Notes: generated by a model not told the origin, from the sequence alone. A DNA stretch of 9,348 bases from Dehalococcoidia bacterium (GCA_023128875.1 JAGMDB010000040.1:1-9348); one strand, 5' to 3'. Shown: positions 1 to 8,190, counted from the first letter of the stretch. Made by a program: numbers and translations.

Positions 1-1096
1 TGCTCTTTTCAGTGCCGATTGAAGCGAACCAATTTCCTCCTCTCTCAATTATCAAGCGGATATTGGCAAAAGTCTTTACATTGTTCAAAACGGTAGGTTT
101 GCCCCATAACCCGGACTCTGCTGGATAAGGAGGTCTAGGCCTGGGTGTGCTTGTCTTGCCTTCAACAGCAGCCATCAGTCCAGTTTCCTCCCCGGAGACG
201 AAAGCGCCAGCTCCAATAGCTAGATTGATACGGAAGCCAAAACCACTGCTGAGTATATTATCTCCCAAAAAACCCAGCTTCTCTGCTTGCTGTAAGGCGA
301 CCTTTACCCGCTCAACAGCCAGAGGATATTCAGCACGAATATAAATGTAGCCTTCGTCGGCTCCTATGGCATAACCACCGATAATCATCCCTTCTATAAC
401 CTGCTGCGGGTCGCTTTCCAAAACAATTCGGTCCATAAAGGCACCAGGGTCACCCTCATCAGCGTTGCATACTATATATTTTGGGGTAGCAGAGTAGCTA
501 TGGCAAATTTCCCATTTTAGGCCAGTAGGAAACCCCGCACCACCTCGCCCTCGAAGTCCCGATTTCTTAATTTCCTCGATTATCTCCTCAGGCCGCATCT
601 TTAAGGCTTTCTCCAGTCCCCTGTAGCCATCATTGGCGAGGTAGTGGTTTATGTTCTCGGGGTCAATATAGCCGCAGCGGCGCAACACAAGGCGAAGCTC
701 CTTTTCAAATCGGGGAAGTTCTGGTATATAAGGAGCTTCTCCCTCCTCACCCACCTCAAACGTGCCTAAAGCAAGCTCAAGGCAAGGGTCATCGCTGATG
801 ATGTAGCCTTCTACAAGTCGAGGGACAAATTCCTGAGTCACGTGATGGTATACCACACGCAAGGACTCAGGCCTAGAGATGGCAACCAAGGGCTCGGCAT
901 AGCATAATCCCATACAGCCGACCTCGATAACCTTAACTTCGATATTCCGGCGCTTTAGTTCTTCTTCAAATGCTTTAACAGTCTCCATAGCACCGGCTGC
1001 CCTGCCACAAGTAGCTGTGCCAACGAGAATATGAGTGCTGCTTTGCAAAGCTTCCCACTCGGATTTCGCTCTGTTTGTAAGCTCCTTGAAAGTCAT
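1..1096 (-). CDS. nuoF: NuoF-like NADH-binding diaphorase subunit, FMN/FeS flavoprotein (3' end cut by window)
   Basis: Partial gene; 365 residues are visible and the frame runs off the window start. Residues 1-115 form a thioredoxin-like [2Fe-2S] domain with Cys30 (TATCGRAAGA) and Cys61/Cys65 (GCMGLCYAEP), the three-cysteine pattern I recall for NuoF proteins of formate dehydrogenase and hydrogenase type. The FMN/NADH-binding 51-kDa domain follows: GLRGRGGAGFPTG at about 180-192, CNADEGDPGAFMDR at 210-223 and GAGAFVSGEET at 295-305. The usual Cys of CGEET is Ser301. The SLBB and C-terminal [4Fe-4S] domains should lie outside the window. It would oxidise or form NADH and pass electrons through FMN to NuoE and partner FeS proteins. 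The ATG is preceded by GGTGA at suitable distance and the N-terminus fits the family. It lies 96 bases after nuoE in the same operon. The family call is firm; the electron partner is unknown. Confidence 0.93.
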   Translation of the reverse strand, partial: MTFKELTNRAKSEWEALQSSTHILVGTATCGRAAGAMETVKAFEEELKRRNIEVKVIEVGCMGLCYAEPLVAISRPESLRVVYHHVTQEFVPRLVEGYIISDDPCLELALGTFEVGEEGEAPYIPELPRFEKELRLVLRRCGYIDPENINHYLANDGYRGLEKALKMRPEEIIEEIKKSGLRGRGGAGFPTGLKWEICHSYSATPKYIVCNADEGDPGAFMDRIVLESDPQQVIEGMIIGGYAIGADEGYIYIRAEYPLAVERVKVALQQAEKLGFLGDNILSSGFGFRINLAIGAGAFVSGEETGLMAAVEGKTSTPRPRPPYPAESGLWGKPTVLNNVKTFANIRLIIERGGNWFASIGTEKS

Positions 1097-1192
1097 GCTA
1101 GTATCACCACGGGTTTCCTGAAGCCCTTCATCTTGTTAGGCAAGCTGTAGCTTAACCAGGATTGAAGGTCAAAGACAGGTGTAATGGGGAAT

Positions 1193-1732
1193 CTACTGCG
1201 GAATTTGCTCTTCCTCCGATCGCTCTTTTTCAATTTCCTGCTTGTAGGGCACTGAGATCTCATCTACTCTAAAGGGTGTCATTTTGGGATAGATTTTATC
1301 TCCTATTTTTACTGCTGGAGCTCTGTCACCTATCCTCACTACCGGGGCGAGCATACAGCACCCCATGCAAGCCACCCTTTCCAAGCTGAAATTACCATCT
1401 TGGCTAGTCTCTCCTACCTTAATTCCTAGCTGTCTCTCAAATTCCTGTAAGATAAGCTTACCTCCCCTTAAATGGCAAGCAGTTCCCAGGCAAACCTGGA
1501 TAGGATATTTTCCTATAGATGTGAACCGGAATTGATTATAGAAAGTGGCCACTGAATAAACCCGGACTGCTGGCATTTCCAAAAACTTAGCCAGCTCTGC
1601 CATCGCCTCTCGGGGAAGGTATCCCAGACTTTCCTGGATTTCCTGCAGTAGAGAGATTAAGTTCTTTCTTTCTTTTCTATCAGGGGTTAATGTCTCCTTT
1701 AACTGCTCGGTCACAGATTCCTCTTTCCTCAC
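1193..1732 (-). CDS. nuoE: NuoE-like [2Fe-2S] subunit of NADH-dependent diaphorase
   Basis: 179 residues, full length for the 24-kDa NADH dehydrogenase subunit family. An N-terminal helical domain (about 20-65, with the VYSVATFYNQF segment) is followed by a thioredoxin-like fold. Its [2Fe-2S] ligands are Cys81 and Cys86 (CLGTACHLRGG) and Cys122 and Cys126 (CMGCC), the classic C-x4-C and C-x3-C spacing; Cys125 is extra. The tail after about residue 162 is charged and probably disordered. It works with NuoF to move electrons between NAD(H) and other carriers. Translation starts at a GTG that overlaps the acsC stop by four bases (GTGA), which suggests translational coupling. A second GTG six codons further in, behind GAGG, is an alternative start and would change only the N-terminal tail. 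Its place directly behind acsC ties the pair to the acetyl-CoA pathway rather than to respiratory complex I. Confidence 0.93.
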   Translation of the reverse strand: MRKEESVTEQLKETLTPDRKERKNLISLLQEIQESLGYLPREAMAELAKFLEMPAVRVYSVATFYNQFRFTSIGKYPIQVCLGTACHLRGGKLILQEFERQLGIKVGETSQDGNFSLERVACMGCCMLAPVVRIGDRAPAVKIGDKIYPKMTPFRVDEISVPYKQEIEKERSEEEQIPQ

Positions 1733-3126
1733 TCTGGGACTGCCTTCCCTGCGGCTATCTTCCCCTTGAGTTCCTTAGCATATTTAGGAAGAAAGGCTCC
1801 TATTGCAGTTGCTTCTCTAACACCAACTGTTACCTCCCACTTCCAATCCAGAGCTTCCATTGTCGCACCTGAAATTCTTGCTATTCTCCCTGGGAGGACT
1901 AACTGTCTATGCTTCACTCTCTCTTCAATTCCGCAATTGTTAACCAGCTTAGCTATGGTGCTGCCACTGATCTTGCCTGCTGCCCAGCCGGTCAGGATGC
2001 CAAGGCCCTCTGCATCCTGTACCAGGAGGAATGCCGGAATCTTAGTGGACTCAATTGCTGAGCTTACCACGAAATAAGTCAAAGCCCAGTTTGAGGTCAT
2101 TAGAACCGGGGATTCCTCATTGGGTTCTCCTATCTCATAGTATTTCTCCTCTACTGCCATGGGAAACCGAGGATCGGTATAGATATTAAGTCGTTGCACC
2201 AGAAGCGGAAGCATGTGATTCGGATCAAGGTTGGAAAGGACAATAATGCCAGCATATTTGTTTACATATAAGGAAGCGATAAGCATTTCCTTCAGCGGAT
2301 TATCTCTAACCATGAAGCAAGGGAAGGCCATGGTGGGGTAACCGAGTGGCCTGAACGTTTGCTTTAGAGTTGCTCGGCGAATAAGGGTTTGGTTTCTTAT
2401 AGCTTCCAGCATAGTCTTAGAACCAGGGGTTAGAACTAAGTCGTCGATACCCGAAGCCTTTAGTTTAGTGGTTAAAGACACCAGTCCTTCTACGCTTTCA
2501 GCTCGAACACCCACCGGGGTAGGTTTTTCTTTGATTTTGGGGATTGCTGTATCTATATTTTCTTGGGTTATGGGGTAGATTAAGGGCTGCCTATCGGCAC
2601 ATATATCTCTGGCGGCAAATAAAGCCTCCGCATCCTCTGAGATTATAACCAAAGGCAAGTCAATTGATTCGCGAAGTCTCTTCACTACCGCTACAAACCT
2701 GGGCTTATCGCCCGATCCGAAGTAAGGGGCTAGAAGGTTTGCATGTAGCGTCGTCCCTACCCAGGCATAGTGCAGTTTCTTTATTTTACTTATCGCTCCC
2801 TGAATCTCCTCATCACTCCCCTTATCGGAGACGAGTAAAGCAATCCCTGGTTCATGGACAAATGTCTTTTCGTGACGGTATGTCACTTCTTCATTGCCAA
2901 TTTCGAGCTTATTCTCGCCAGTGCCTATGATAACGAACTTCATAGGCGGAATCAGAAGCTCCTCTATCTTGGCTCTTATTTCAGGAGAGAGGTGTGGGCA
3001 TTTATCTACAGTTGCTCCTCCTGAAGCGAGCTTCATGGCAAAGGCAAAACAGGTGGGAAAACCGCAGTCTCGGCATGGTCTCTTGTTAGGGAGCAGCTTT
3101 ACAAGCTGTGATCCTGAAACCAGCAT
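1729..3126 (-). CDS. acsC: Corrinoid/iron-sulfur protein large subunit (CFeSP gamma; CdhE in ACDS naming)
   Basis: 465 residues. This is the subunit that holds the [4Fe-4S] cluster and carries the methyl group on cobalamin between AcsE and acetyl-CoA synthase. The N-terminal cluster domain has Cys18, Cys21, Cys26 and Cys43 (C-x2-C-x4-C-x16-C, within RPCRDCGFPTC), the expected pattern for the low-potential cluster that reactivates Co(II) to Co(I). A TIM-barrel region follows (about 60-360). The C-terminal cobalamin-binding region (about 365-450) includes TGWAAGKISG and VLPGRIARISG. The ATG start has an excellent AAGGAGGT six bases upstream and gives the expected N-terminus. The gene begins 24 bases after acsB and overlaps nuoE by four bases. 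The partner subunit AcsD is encoded further upstream in the same operon. No key residue appears to be missing. Confidence 0.96.
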   Translation of the reverse strand: MLVSGSQLVKLLPNKRPCRDCGFPTCFAFAMKLASGGATVDKCPHLSPEIRAKIEELLIPPMKFVIIGTGENKLEIGNEEVTYRHEKTFVHEPGIALLVSDKGSDEEIQGAISKIKKLHYAWVGTTLHANLLAPYFGSGDKPRFVAVVKRLRESIDLPLVIISEDAEALFAARDICADRQPLIYPITQENIDTAIPKIKEKPTPVGVRAESVEGLVSLTTKLKASGIDDLVLTPGSKTMLEAIRNQTLIRRATLKQTFRPLGYPTMAFPCFMVRDNPLKEMLIASLYVNKYAGIIVLSNLDPNHMLPLLVQRLNIYTDPRFPMAVEEKYYEIGEPNEESPVLMTSNWALTYFVVSSAIESTKIPAFLLVQDAEGLGILTGWAAGKISGSTIAKLVNNCGIEERVKHRQLVLPGRIARISGATMEALDWKWEVTVGVREATAIGAFLPKYAKELKGKIAAGKAVPE

Positions 3127-3150
3127 AGTATACCTCCTTAAGCCAAGTTT

Positions 3151-4374
3151 TTATGTGGGAAGTTCAACTTGCCCCATTAGCCACGGATGTTGATGCTCAT
3201 CCAGCCATTTTAGAAGCTGGTCCACATCTGCTACATCCTCCTCAATGGCTATCTTATCCCATAGGCCCTTGGCCTCAATCGTTTCCCGATACCTCTCCTT
3301 TATTTCCTTCGGCATCCAGACCATCCTGTGAAGCCCCCCGTCTGCCTGGATGAACTTGGGCGACCTTATCTGCTCCAGTCCGGTTCCCAACCTCCCCTCC
3401 ACCTGTCTTCCCCCGGAGGTCTCACCAGCCATGTGAGAGAAAGTCTCCCCAATCACAGTCTTACCCTTAAATTCTCGATGGACTATTCCAAAAGCATCTA
3501 CTTCGGGAATATAGAAAACGATGGCCTCAAAACAGCCGCAAGAGGTATGAGGATGCTCAAAAGCGCTGTAAAGATAGACTCTGTCATAGGTGCCGAGGGA
3601 TCTTTCGCGTTCCACCTGATTTGCTCCAGCATATTCGCCCTTTGTGGGATCTATGAGGTCCCCCCTAGGGATAGCAAATATAGGTCCCTCGGGGTCAATT
3701 TTGGCAGCTGCTCTGCCATCGAACCAATTTATGGCCCCACAATTGCCAATTCGGTCTGGAGATATGATGGAGACATGGGTTGGCGCGAAGCTTTGACAGA
3801 GAACGCAGCCGTAAAATGTATCTACATCCTCATCATGAAGAGTCAGCACCCTTTGATCTCTGGCAGCATAGGCTGCTTTAGCCTCAGGGTAAAGCTTCTC
3901 TATTAAATCAGGGTCAGTAACGAGAGTAGTCTGGATTTTCTCGATAATATCCATTTCCGAGGTGTAGAGAAAATTAAGTATTTCTCCAAATTCCTTTAAC
4001 GTAGTCCAGCCTTTTTTGGCGGCAGTTTTGTTCACTCTTATCCATGTATCTGCTCTTTGATTCATATGATACCAACCCTCAATATAACTGGCGAACATGT
4101 GGATTCTTCTCTCAAGGACTGGCAGCGCGTCCTCATCAAGTTGTTCCCCAGCAACATCTACTATAATAGCTATAGGGTAACTCCCTCCTTCCTCCATTTC
4201 GTTTATATCCTTGCCGATGATTTCTACCTTCTCATGCTCAATCTGCTCGGGGCTCTTTAATCTGCAAAGCTCAAACTTCCGAGCTACTTTAGGGCCGCCA
4301 AACTCGATCCACAGATCTTCCTTCCTTACTACCTCGCCTTCGTATTGTGGCCCGATGTCTGAATGCCATTCCAT
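3151..4374 (-). CDS. acsB: Acetyl-CoA synthase, short (CdhC-like) form, with Ser in place of an A-cluster cysteine
   Basis: 407 residues, catalysing assembly of acetyl-CoA from a corrinoid-bound methyl, CO and CoA at the nickel-containing A-cluster. It lacks the N-terminal CODH-binding region of Moorella AcsB (about 730 residues) and resembles archaeal CdhC. The A-cluster ligands visible are Cys190 and Cys193 (GCVLCQSFAP), Cys212 (NCGAINW) and the Cys279-Gly-Cys281 site for the distal nickel (HTSCGCFE). The third [4Fe-4S] ligand, Cys518 in Moorella, aligns with Ser202 (THVSIISP), codon TCC at 3769-3771; spacing on both sides is exact (x8 and x9). All other motifs are intact, including GGRQVEG and the IQADGGLHRMVWMP segment, so the gene does not look decayed. 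ATG lies three bases after the cdhB stop, with AGGAG upstream. The family is certain; full activity is uncertain because of the substitution. Confidence 0.95.
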   Translation of the reverse strand: MEWHSDIGPQYEGEVVRKEDLWIEFGGPKVARKFELCRLKSPEQIEHEKVEIIGKDINEMEEGGSYPIAIIVDVAGEQLDEDALPVLERRIHMFASYIEGWYHMNQRADTWIRVNKTAAKKGWTTLKEFGEILNFLYTSEMDIIEKIQTTLVTDPDLIEKLYPEAKAAYAARDQRVLTLHDEDVDTFYGCVLCQSFAPTHVSIISPDRIGNCGAINWFDGRAAAKIDPEGPIFAIPRGDLIDPTKGEYAGANQVERERSLGTYDRVYLYSAFEHPHTSCGCFEAIVFYIPEVDAFGIVHREFKGKTVIGETFSHMAGETSGGRQVEGRLGTGLEQIRSPKFIQADGGLHRMVWMPKEIKERYRETIEAKGLWDKIAIEEDVADVDQLLKWLDEHQHPWLMGQVELPT

Positions 4375-4377
4375 CTG

Positions 4378-4929
4378 TTATCTCTCCTTTCTCAAATTCG
4401 CTATTAATTCTTCCAAGAACCCCCTCCATTGCTCATCCTTCTTGAAGTTGGGAAGGGAATAATTCGCATGGGGAAAGTAATACTTGTCGAGGGTCATGGT
4501 TCTCAAATGCTTGTAGGCGAAATGTTTAAGAACGGAAAGGCATTGTTCCTCCAGGTCGCTCCTCACACCAAGGAAGATAACCAGGTCATGGTTCCCCTCC
4601 TTTTTTACGCCTCGCCAATCAGGGTCCTTCAGTGCATTTACTATCTCCACCGCATCATAGACGCTGTCTGGACTAACCCCGAGTTCTACCATCTTCCCCT
4701 TAACATGTGCTGTACCGCACGCAGGAATTCTAGCAGCCCTAGCTATGTCTAAGGCGTACTCTAGGGCGAGCTTTCCATCAACTGACCATTCAATCAGCTT
4801 CGCACCGAGGACAAGCAGAGGCCTCCTGGCTTTCAAGATTAGGTCAGCACATTGCACTGGATCCTCTATTATCCGGCTTGCCTTTATTCCGGTGAGGACG
4901 TTTACTCTGTGAAACGGTACTACAGCCAT
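4378..4929 (-). CDS. cdhB: ACDS complex epsilon subunit (CdhB-like), partner of archaeal-type CODH
   Basis: 183 residues, normal for the family. CdhB is the small subunit that pairs with CdhA in the archaeal alpha2-epsilon2 CODH; it has a nucleotide-binding-like (DHS/Rossmann-type) fold and its exact task is unsettled. Recognisable stretches are KARRPLLVLGAKL (about 33-45), ARIPACGTAHVKGK, NALKDPDWRGV, NHDLVIFLGVRSD and the C-terminal LRTMTLDKYYFPHANYSLPN, which match the family pattern. There are no metal-binding cysteine clusters and no signal peptide. The ATG has GGAGG six bases upstream. It sits between cdhA (31-base gap) and acsB (3-base gap). Bacterial AcsA-type CODHs normally have no epsilon subunit, so its presence supports the archaeal-type assignment of the neighbouring CODH. 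Confidence 0.92.
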   Translation of the reverse strand: MAVVPFHRVNVLTGIKASRIIEDPVQCADLILKARRPLLVLGAKLIEWSVDGKLALEYALDIARAARIPACGTAHVKGKMVELGVSPDSVYDAVEIVNALKDPDWRGVKKEGNHDLVIFLGVRSDLEEQCLSVLKHFAYKHLRTMTLDKYYFPHANYSLPNFKKDEQWRGFLEELIANLRKER

Positions 4930-4960
4930 TTTTTCCCTCCTTTAACTTGATCTGGGGCAA

Positions 4961-7270
4961 TTAGTGAATGACTGCCTCCAGAGGAACCTTAGTGGGATAA
5001 GTCCCGATTAAGGTAGGAAGTCCGACAGGTTCCTTAGGCTGCCAGTCAATTTCTTTTAAGTATGCCCTTACTTCTTTCTTATAAACGAGAGGAATATCAG
5101 CATCCCTTCTAATAAAGAGATGGACGTCTTCAGGAAGACCGCCCCCCATATATTTCTTATACAGGGAGATATAATGATTGAGCTTTATTGACCTTCCTTG
5201 AGGAGTATCATTTTTTCTTATACAAAGCTTAGGAATCATCACCATGGCTTTTTCCTTGGTCTCGCACACATAAGCAATGTGCTCAGGGGAAGGTTCCCCA
5301 CTATCCACAATCTCCCTCTTCCTGGCATCCATGACCGTCCAGTCATCATCTTCCTTTCTTGAAAGATAAAGCCTTCTATATTTAGAGGAATGAGGCCCTA
5401 GTAGCACAGGGATACCTAGTCTATTAAACCCTGTGCCAATGGAAGCTGCCTTCTGAGACATTGCTCCCCAAGCTATGCCACAGGCACCTACTCGGTTGAG
5501 GACATAGTCAGCCATTACTTCATAGTTCGCTCTCAAGGGGAGAGCAGCGAAAATATTAGCTATTTTTATGGCTGCTCCGGAGATATGGGCATTGGAAACG
5601 CAAGAGCCAACGTTCAGCACCCCTCCAGCATCAAATTCGGGAGGAAATAGCTCGTATACAGTCTTCCCATTTTCAAATTTCTTCATCCCGGCAACCATAG
5701 CAGCACAGCCAGTAAGAGTTACAATATATTTCCTACGGGCAAACTCATATACCATATCGGCAACGTCATCTATATCGGGATAGTTACTACAACCAACAAA
5801 GGCAAGGACTCCAGGGATCGTTCCTAGAGTTATTGGCGCTCCAACATTCCTTATCTCAGTATCCATAACAGCCCCGCGCCCAGCCCTTATTTTCCAGGTC
5901 TCCTTGCTCGCTGCCACCTGCATTATCTTGAAGATGGGAACTTTATTAGGACATTCCTGCTCACATTTGCCACAGCCAATACATTGATTGAATTGCTCCT
6001 TTATCAGATCAAAATTACGTTTAGCTACCTGAACTATCCCATCTCCTATACTAAAGAGGTTGGGGCACACTCGCTCACACATGCCGCAATTGGTGCACTT
6101 TTTGGCCAGCTCTATGGCCTCCTCTTCTGTTATCCATCTCTTCCTTCTCTGGGGAGCAACCTGCAAAGCAACCTTGGCCGCCACCTCAGCCGCTTTCTTG
6201 GTATTCAAGATAGCAAAATGTTTCTTGTCCTCCACCATCCGTTTCACTATCTCTTCTGTATCCCAGTCAGTGGCATCCTCAAGTCCATACATGGCCTTGT
6301 CTAGAGTAGCAATAACGCGTGAGCCAACCTTGTCTCCCTCTATGGGCATATCAGTTCTAATGCATTGCTCATCAGTCACGATGACATCGGCAATGCCTGT
6401 CCTTACGTAGAAGAGTTGTCGTGAAAGAGGACCGACAATCTTTGCCCTATCGGAGTATCTTGTTGTTTCAAGTGCAGTGCAGCAAATGCCAGCTACCTCA
6501 ACCTTATCATAAAGGCCATTTTCCCGTAGATAATCAATAATAGTAGTCGAAGTAGCCGGATTATGTCCCACCAGCAAGATCACTGGCTTAGATTCATCCA
6601 CTGAGGCCCACCCCATATCCACAAGGGGAGTATCAGCAACGGAAGTAGGGAAATCAAATCCCACAATCTGGGCGATATCAGCCACTTCCATCCCCACATG
6701 GTCCAGCATACTGGCATGTAAAGCTTTCGATTCGTAATCCAGATAGCTTCCCTCTTGTCCAAAGTGAGTGGAATCGAGAAGATGAGTGATCTCCTTATAT
6801 ACATACTCTATAACTGTCTTAAGGTCGCCTAAGGTCTCGGGCTTTAGCCCGGTAACCGTCCTTATATTTGGAGCCTCGAGCTCGATATATGTGCCCATAT
6901 CAATCTTTTTATCAGCGCCATACTTCTCAATCAAATACTCCAGTATATGACCGCCATGAGCAGCATGCGCGGAGCACCCCATCAAGCAAGCGAGAAGAAT
7001 CATCCTTGCCTGCTGAGTTGCTATGTCTAAGCCACAAGCCCCTCTCCTTCCTTGGCTAAGGTCACACTTCCCATAGGTACAAAGGCAACAGAGGTCACAG
7101 AATGGGGCGTACCAGGGCTTATAAGTCTTAAGCAGCCTCATGTCCCATGATCTAAGGTCTGCGATTCCTGGCATTGGCGTAGGGCCGACAGGCTCCCATG
7201 GAATCTCGGCCCTTACGAGCTCTCGAATTTCCTTTTCCTTCCTAGTTAGCTCTTTTACTACTTCTGCCAT
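4961..7270 (-). CDS. cdhA: Carbon monoxide dehydrogenase, archaeal CdhA type (ACDS alpha subunit)
   Basis: 769 residues; interconverts CO2 and CO at the Ni-Fe-S C-cluster. N-terminal cysteines 58, 61, 62, 64, 69 and 79 (CDLCCLCTYGKCD to GACG) would bind the B- and D-clusters. The likely proton-transfer histidines are His102, 105 and 108 (CSAHAAHGGH). C-cluster ligands by motif are His236 (VGHNPAT), Cys264 (GICCTA), Cys303 (DEQC), Cys494 (FVGCSN), Cys522 (TGCAA) and Cys557 (GSCVSN); Lys607 (MSQKAASIGTG) matches the catalytic lysine. Two ferredoxin-type [4Fe-4S] motifs are inserted at Cys392/395/398/402 and Cys430/433/436/440. They are the hallmark of archaeal CdhA and explain the length beyond the usual 630-680 residues of bacterial CooS/AcsA. 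ATG follows a GAGG, and the start overlaps the acsD end by 13 bases. All expected ligands are present, so it should be active. Confidence 0.96.
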   Translation of the reverse strand: MAEVVKELTRKEKEIRELVRAEIPWEPVGPTPMPGIADLRSWDMRLLKTYKPWYAPFCDLCCLCTYGKCDLSQGRRGACGLDIATQQARMILLACLMGCSAHAAHGGHILEYLIEKYGADKKIDMGTYIELEAPNIRTVTGLKPETLGDLKTVIEYVYKEITHLLDSTHFGQEGSYLDYESKALHASMLDHVGMEVADIAQIVGFDFPTSVADTPLVDMGWASVDESKPVILLVGHNPATSTTIIDYLRENGLYDKVEVAGICCTALETTRYSDRAKIVGPLSRQLFYVRTGIADVIVTDEQCIRTDMPIEGDKVGSRVIATLDKAMYGLEDATDWDTEEIVKRMVEDKKHFAILNTKKAAEVAAKVALQVAPQRRKRWITEEEAIELAKKCTNCGMCERVCPNLFSIGDGIVQVAKRNFDLIKEQFNQCIGCGKCEQECPNKVPIFKIMQVAASKETWKIRAGRGAVMDTEIRNVGAPITLGTIPGVLAFVGCSNYPDIDDVADMVYEFARRKYIVTLTGCAAMVAGMKKFENGKTVYELFPPEFDAGGVLNVGSCVSNAHISGAAIKIANIFAALPLRANYEVMADYVLNRVGACGIAWGAMSQKAASIGTGFNRLGIPVLLGPHSSKYRRLYLSRKEDDDWTVMDARKREIVDSGEPSPEHIAYVCETKEKAMVMIPKLCIRKNDTPQGRSIKLNHYISLYKKYMGGGLPEDVHLFIRRDADIPLVYKKEVRAYLKEIDWQPKEPVGLPTLIGTYPTKVPLEAVIH

Positions 7271-8190
7271 TGTTTAACCTCGCTTTCGTACATTTCCTTT
7301 ACTAATTTCATAGACTTGAGATGCCTATGAGTCAGGATATTTGCCCCAGCGGTGAGGAGGGAGAGTGAAGTCATTGCTTCCCAGAGTATCCCTTGCTCCT
7401 CATTCTCCCTGGCCTGTTTCGATCTCCACACTTCAGTGGCGAAATCAGCAATCATGGGCATCTGCGTCATTTTATCTTTGATAATTTCTCCAAGCTGCTT
7501 TATCCTCTCCATTAGGCTGTAGGTATATTCTATGCCGTAACCCAATGCTGGGCTTAAGGGGTCAATAACGATTCTCTCTAGGGGAAAGAAGTGCCCCAAT
7601 TTTACGTTGAGCTCCTTGAGTAGATTGATATCCATAGGGGTTTGTGCGCTGGCGAAAAGCCCGTGAGCTAAAATTGCTTTTCCCAGCACTTCATAATTCT
7701 CCTTTTGCACTGGCCCTATGAGATAATTCATACCATCAACTGCTTCACAAACTGTAGGAAGAACCTTAGCATCTTTGTCAGGGTCTCCAGAGCCGTAAAT
7801 AATTAACGGAAGACTTGTTGTTTCGGCCACCCTTCTTGTCGCCTCTGCCGCCTTTTCAGGAGGTGAGTCCTGATCTGCAGGGTCGGTGCTTAGGAGATAA
7901 AGCTGTATCGCATCTACATAATCAAATTCCTCAATTTTCTTAGCCCACTTTGCAGGATCATGCAGCGCATCCTTGAAAGGCTCATATAGAAAGGTGGGTA
8001 AGTCCTCGGGTGGCTCCCGGTCAAGAATCTGTAGAGCAAATACCGGTGGATTTGGCCATGAGCCGTCATCAAAAAAATGGAAGGGCAAGATATTTTCCCC
8101 TCCAATTCTTACGGTTTCCCCTCCTGGTTTGCCCAGAGCTATTACATTTGTTACCCCGGTATTGGACTCGATTGGCGCTTTATATTCCGT
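7258..8190 (-). CDS. acsD: Corrinoid/iron-sulfur protein small subunit (CFeSP delta; CdhD), apparent ACG start
   Basis: 310 residues when read from the ACG at 8188-8190. It forms the TIM-barrel half of the CFeSP heterodimer that encloses cobalamin with AcsC. Family motifs include GGENILPFHFF (about 30-40), QLYLLSTDPAD, the LIIYGSGDPDKD strand, MDINLLKELN, IVIDPLSPALGYGIEYTYS and the C-terminal GILWEAMTSLSLLTAGANILTHRH. The first standard start in frame is TTG at 8088, which would delete 34 residues and cut into the conserved GGENILPF motif. The upstream codons encode a family-like N-terminus (KAPIESNTG, then NVIALG), and an in-frame stop lies just before the ACG. A perfect AGGAGG sits seven bases ahead of the ACG. 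I therefore place the start at ACG, either a true rare start or a changed ATG. The 3' end overlaps cdhA by 13 bases; acsE ends 12 bases upstream. Confidence 0.93.
   Translation of the reverse strand, partial: TEYKAPIESNTGVTNVIALGKPGGETVRIGGENILPFHFFDDGSWPNPPVFALQILDREPPEDLPTFLYEPFKDALHDPAKWAKKIEEFDYVDAIQLYLLSTDPADQDSPPEKAAEATRRVAETTSLPLIIYGSGDPDKDAKVLPTVCEAVDGMNYLIGPVQKENYEVLGKAILAHGLFASAQTPMDINLLKELNVKLGHFFPLERIVIDPLSPALGYGIEYTYSLMERIKQLGEIIKDKMTQMPMIADFATEVWRSKQARENEEQGILWEAMTSLSLLTAGANILTHRHLKSMKLVKEMYESEVKQWQK

Noticed and set aside
1193..1263. Possible frameshift at the nuoE end extending the protein through the gap
   Set aside because: NuoE already has all its family domains and a normal length at its stop, and the downstream frame resembles nothing in NuoE.
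1766..2077. Plus-strand frame of about 100 codons antisense to acsC
   Set aside because: The overlapping minus-strand gene is certain, and the plus-strand translation is low-complexity with no motifs. Similar plus-strand frames over acsE, cdhB and cdhA were rejected for the same reason.
3328..3906. 192-codon open frame on the plus strand
   Set aside because: It lies antisense inside acsB, whose minus-strand product has full family motifs. The plus-strand product has no recognisable domain and is a shadow of codon bias.
6060..6410. Plus-strand 116-codon frame with a hydrophobic, membrane-like product
   Set aside because: It is antisense to the conserved ferredoxin and C-cluster region of cdhA. 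Its hydrophobicity follows from the complementary codons.
7258..8088. acsD starting at TTG 8088
   Set aside because: This would cut into the conserved GGENILPF motif and has no ribosome site at the right distance; the upstream ACG start fits better.
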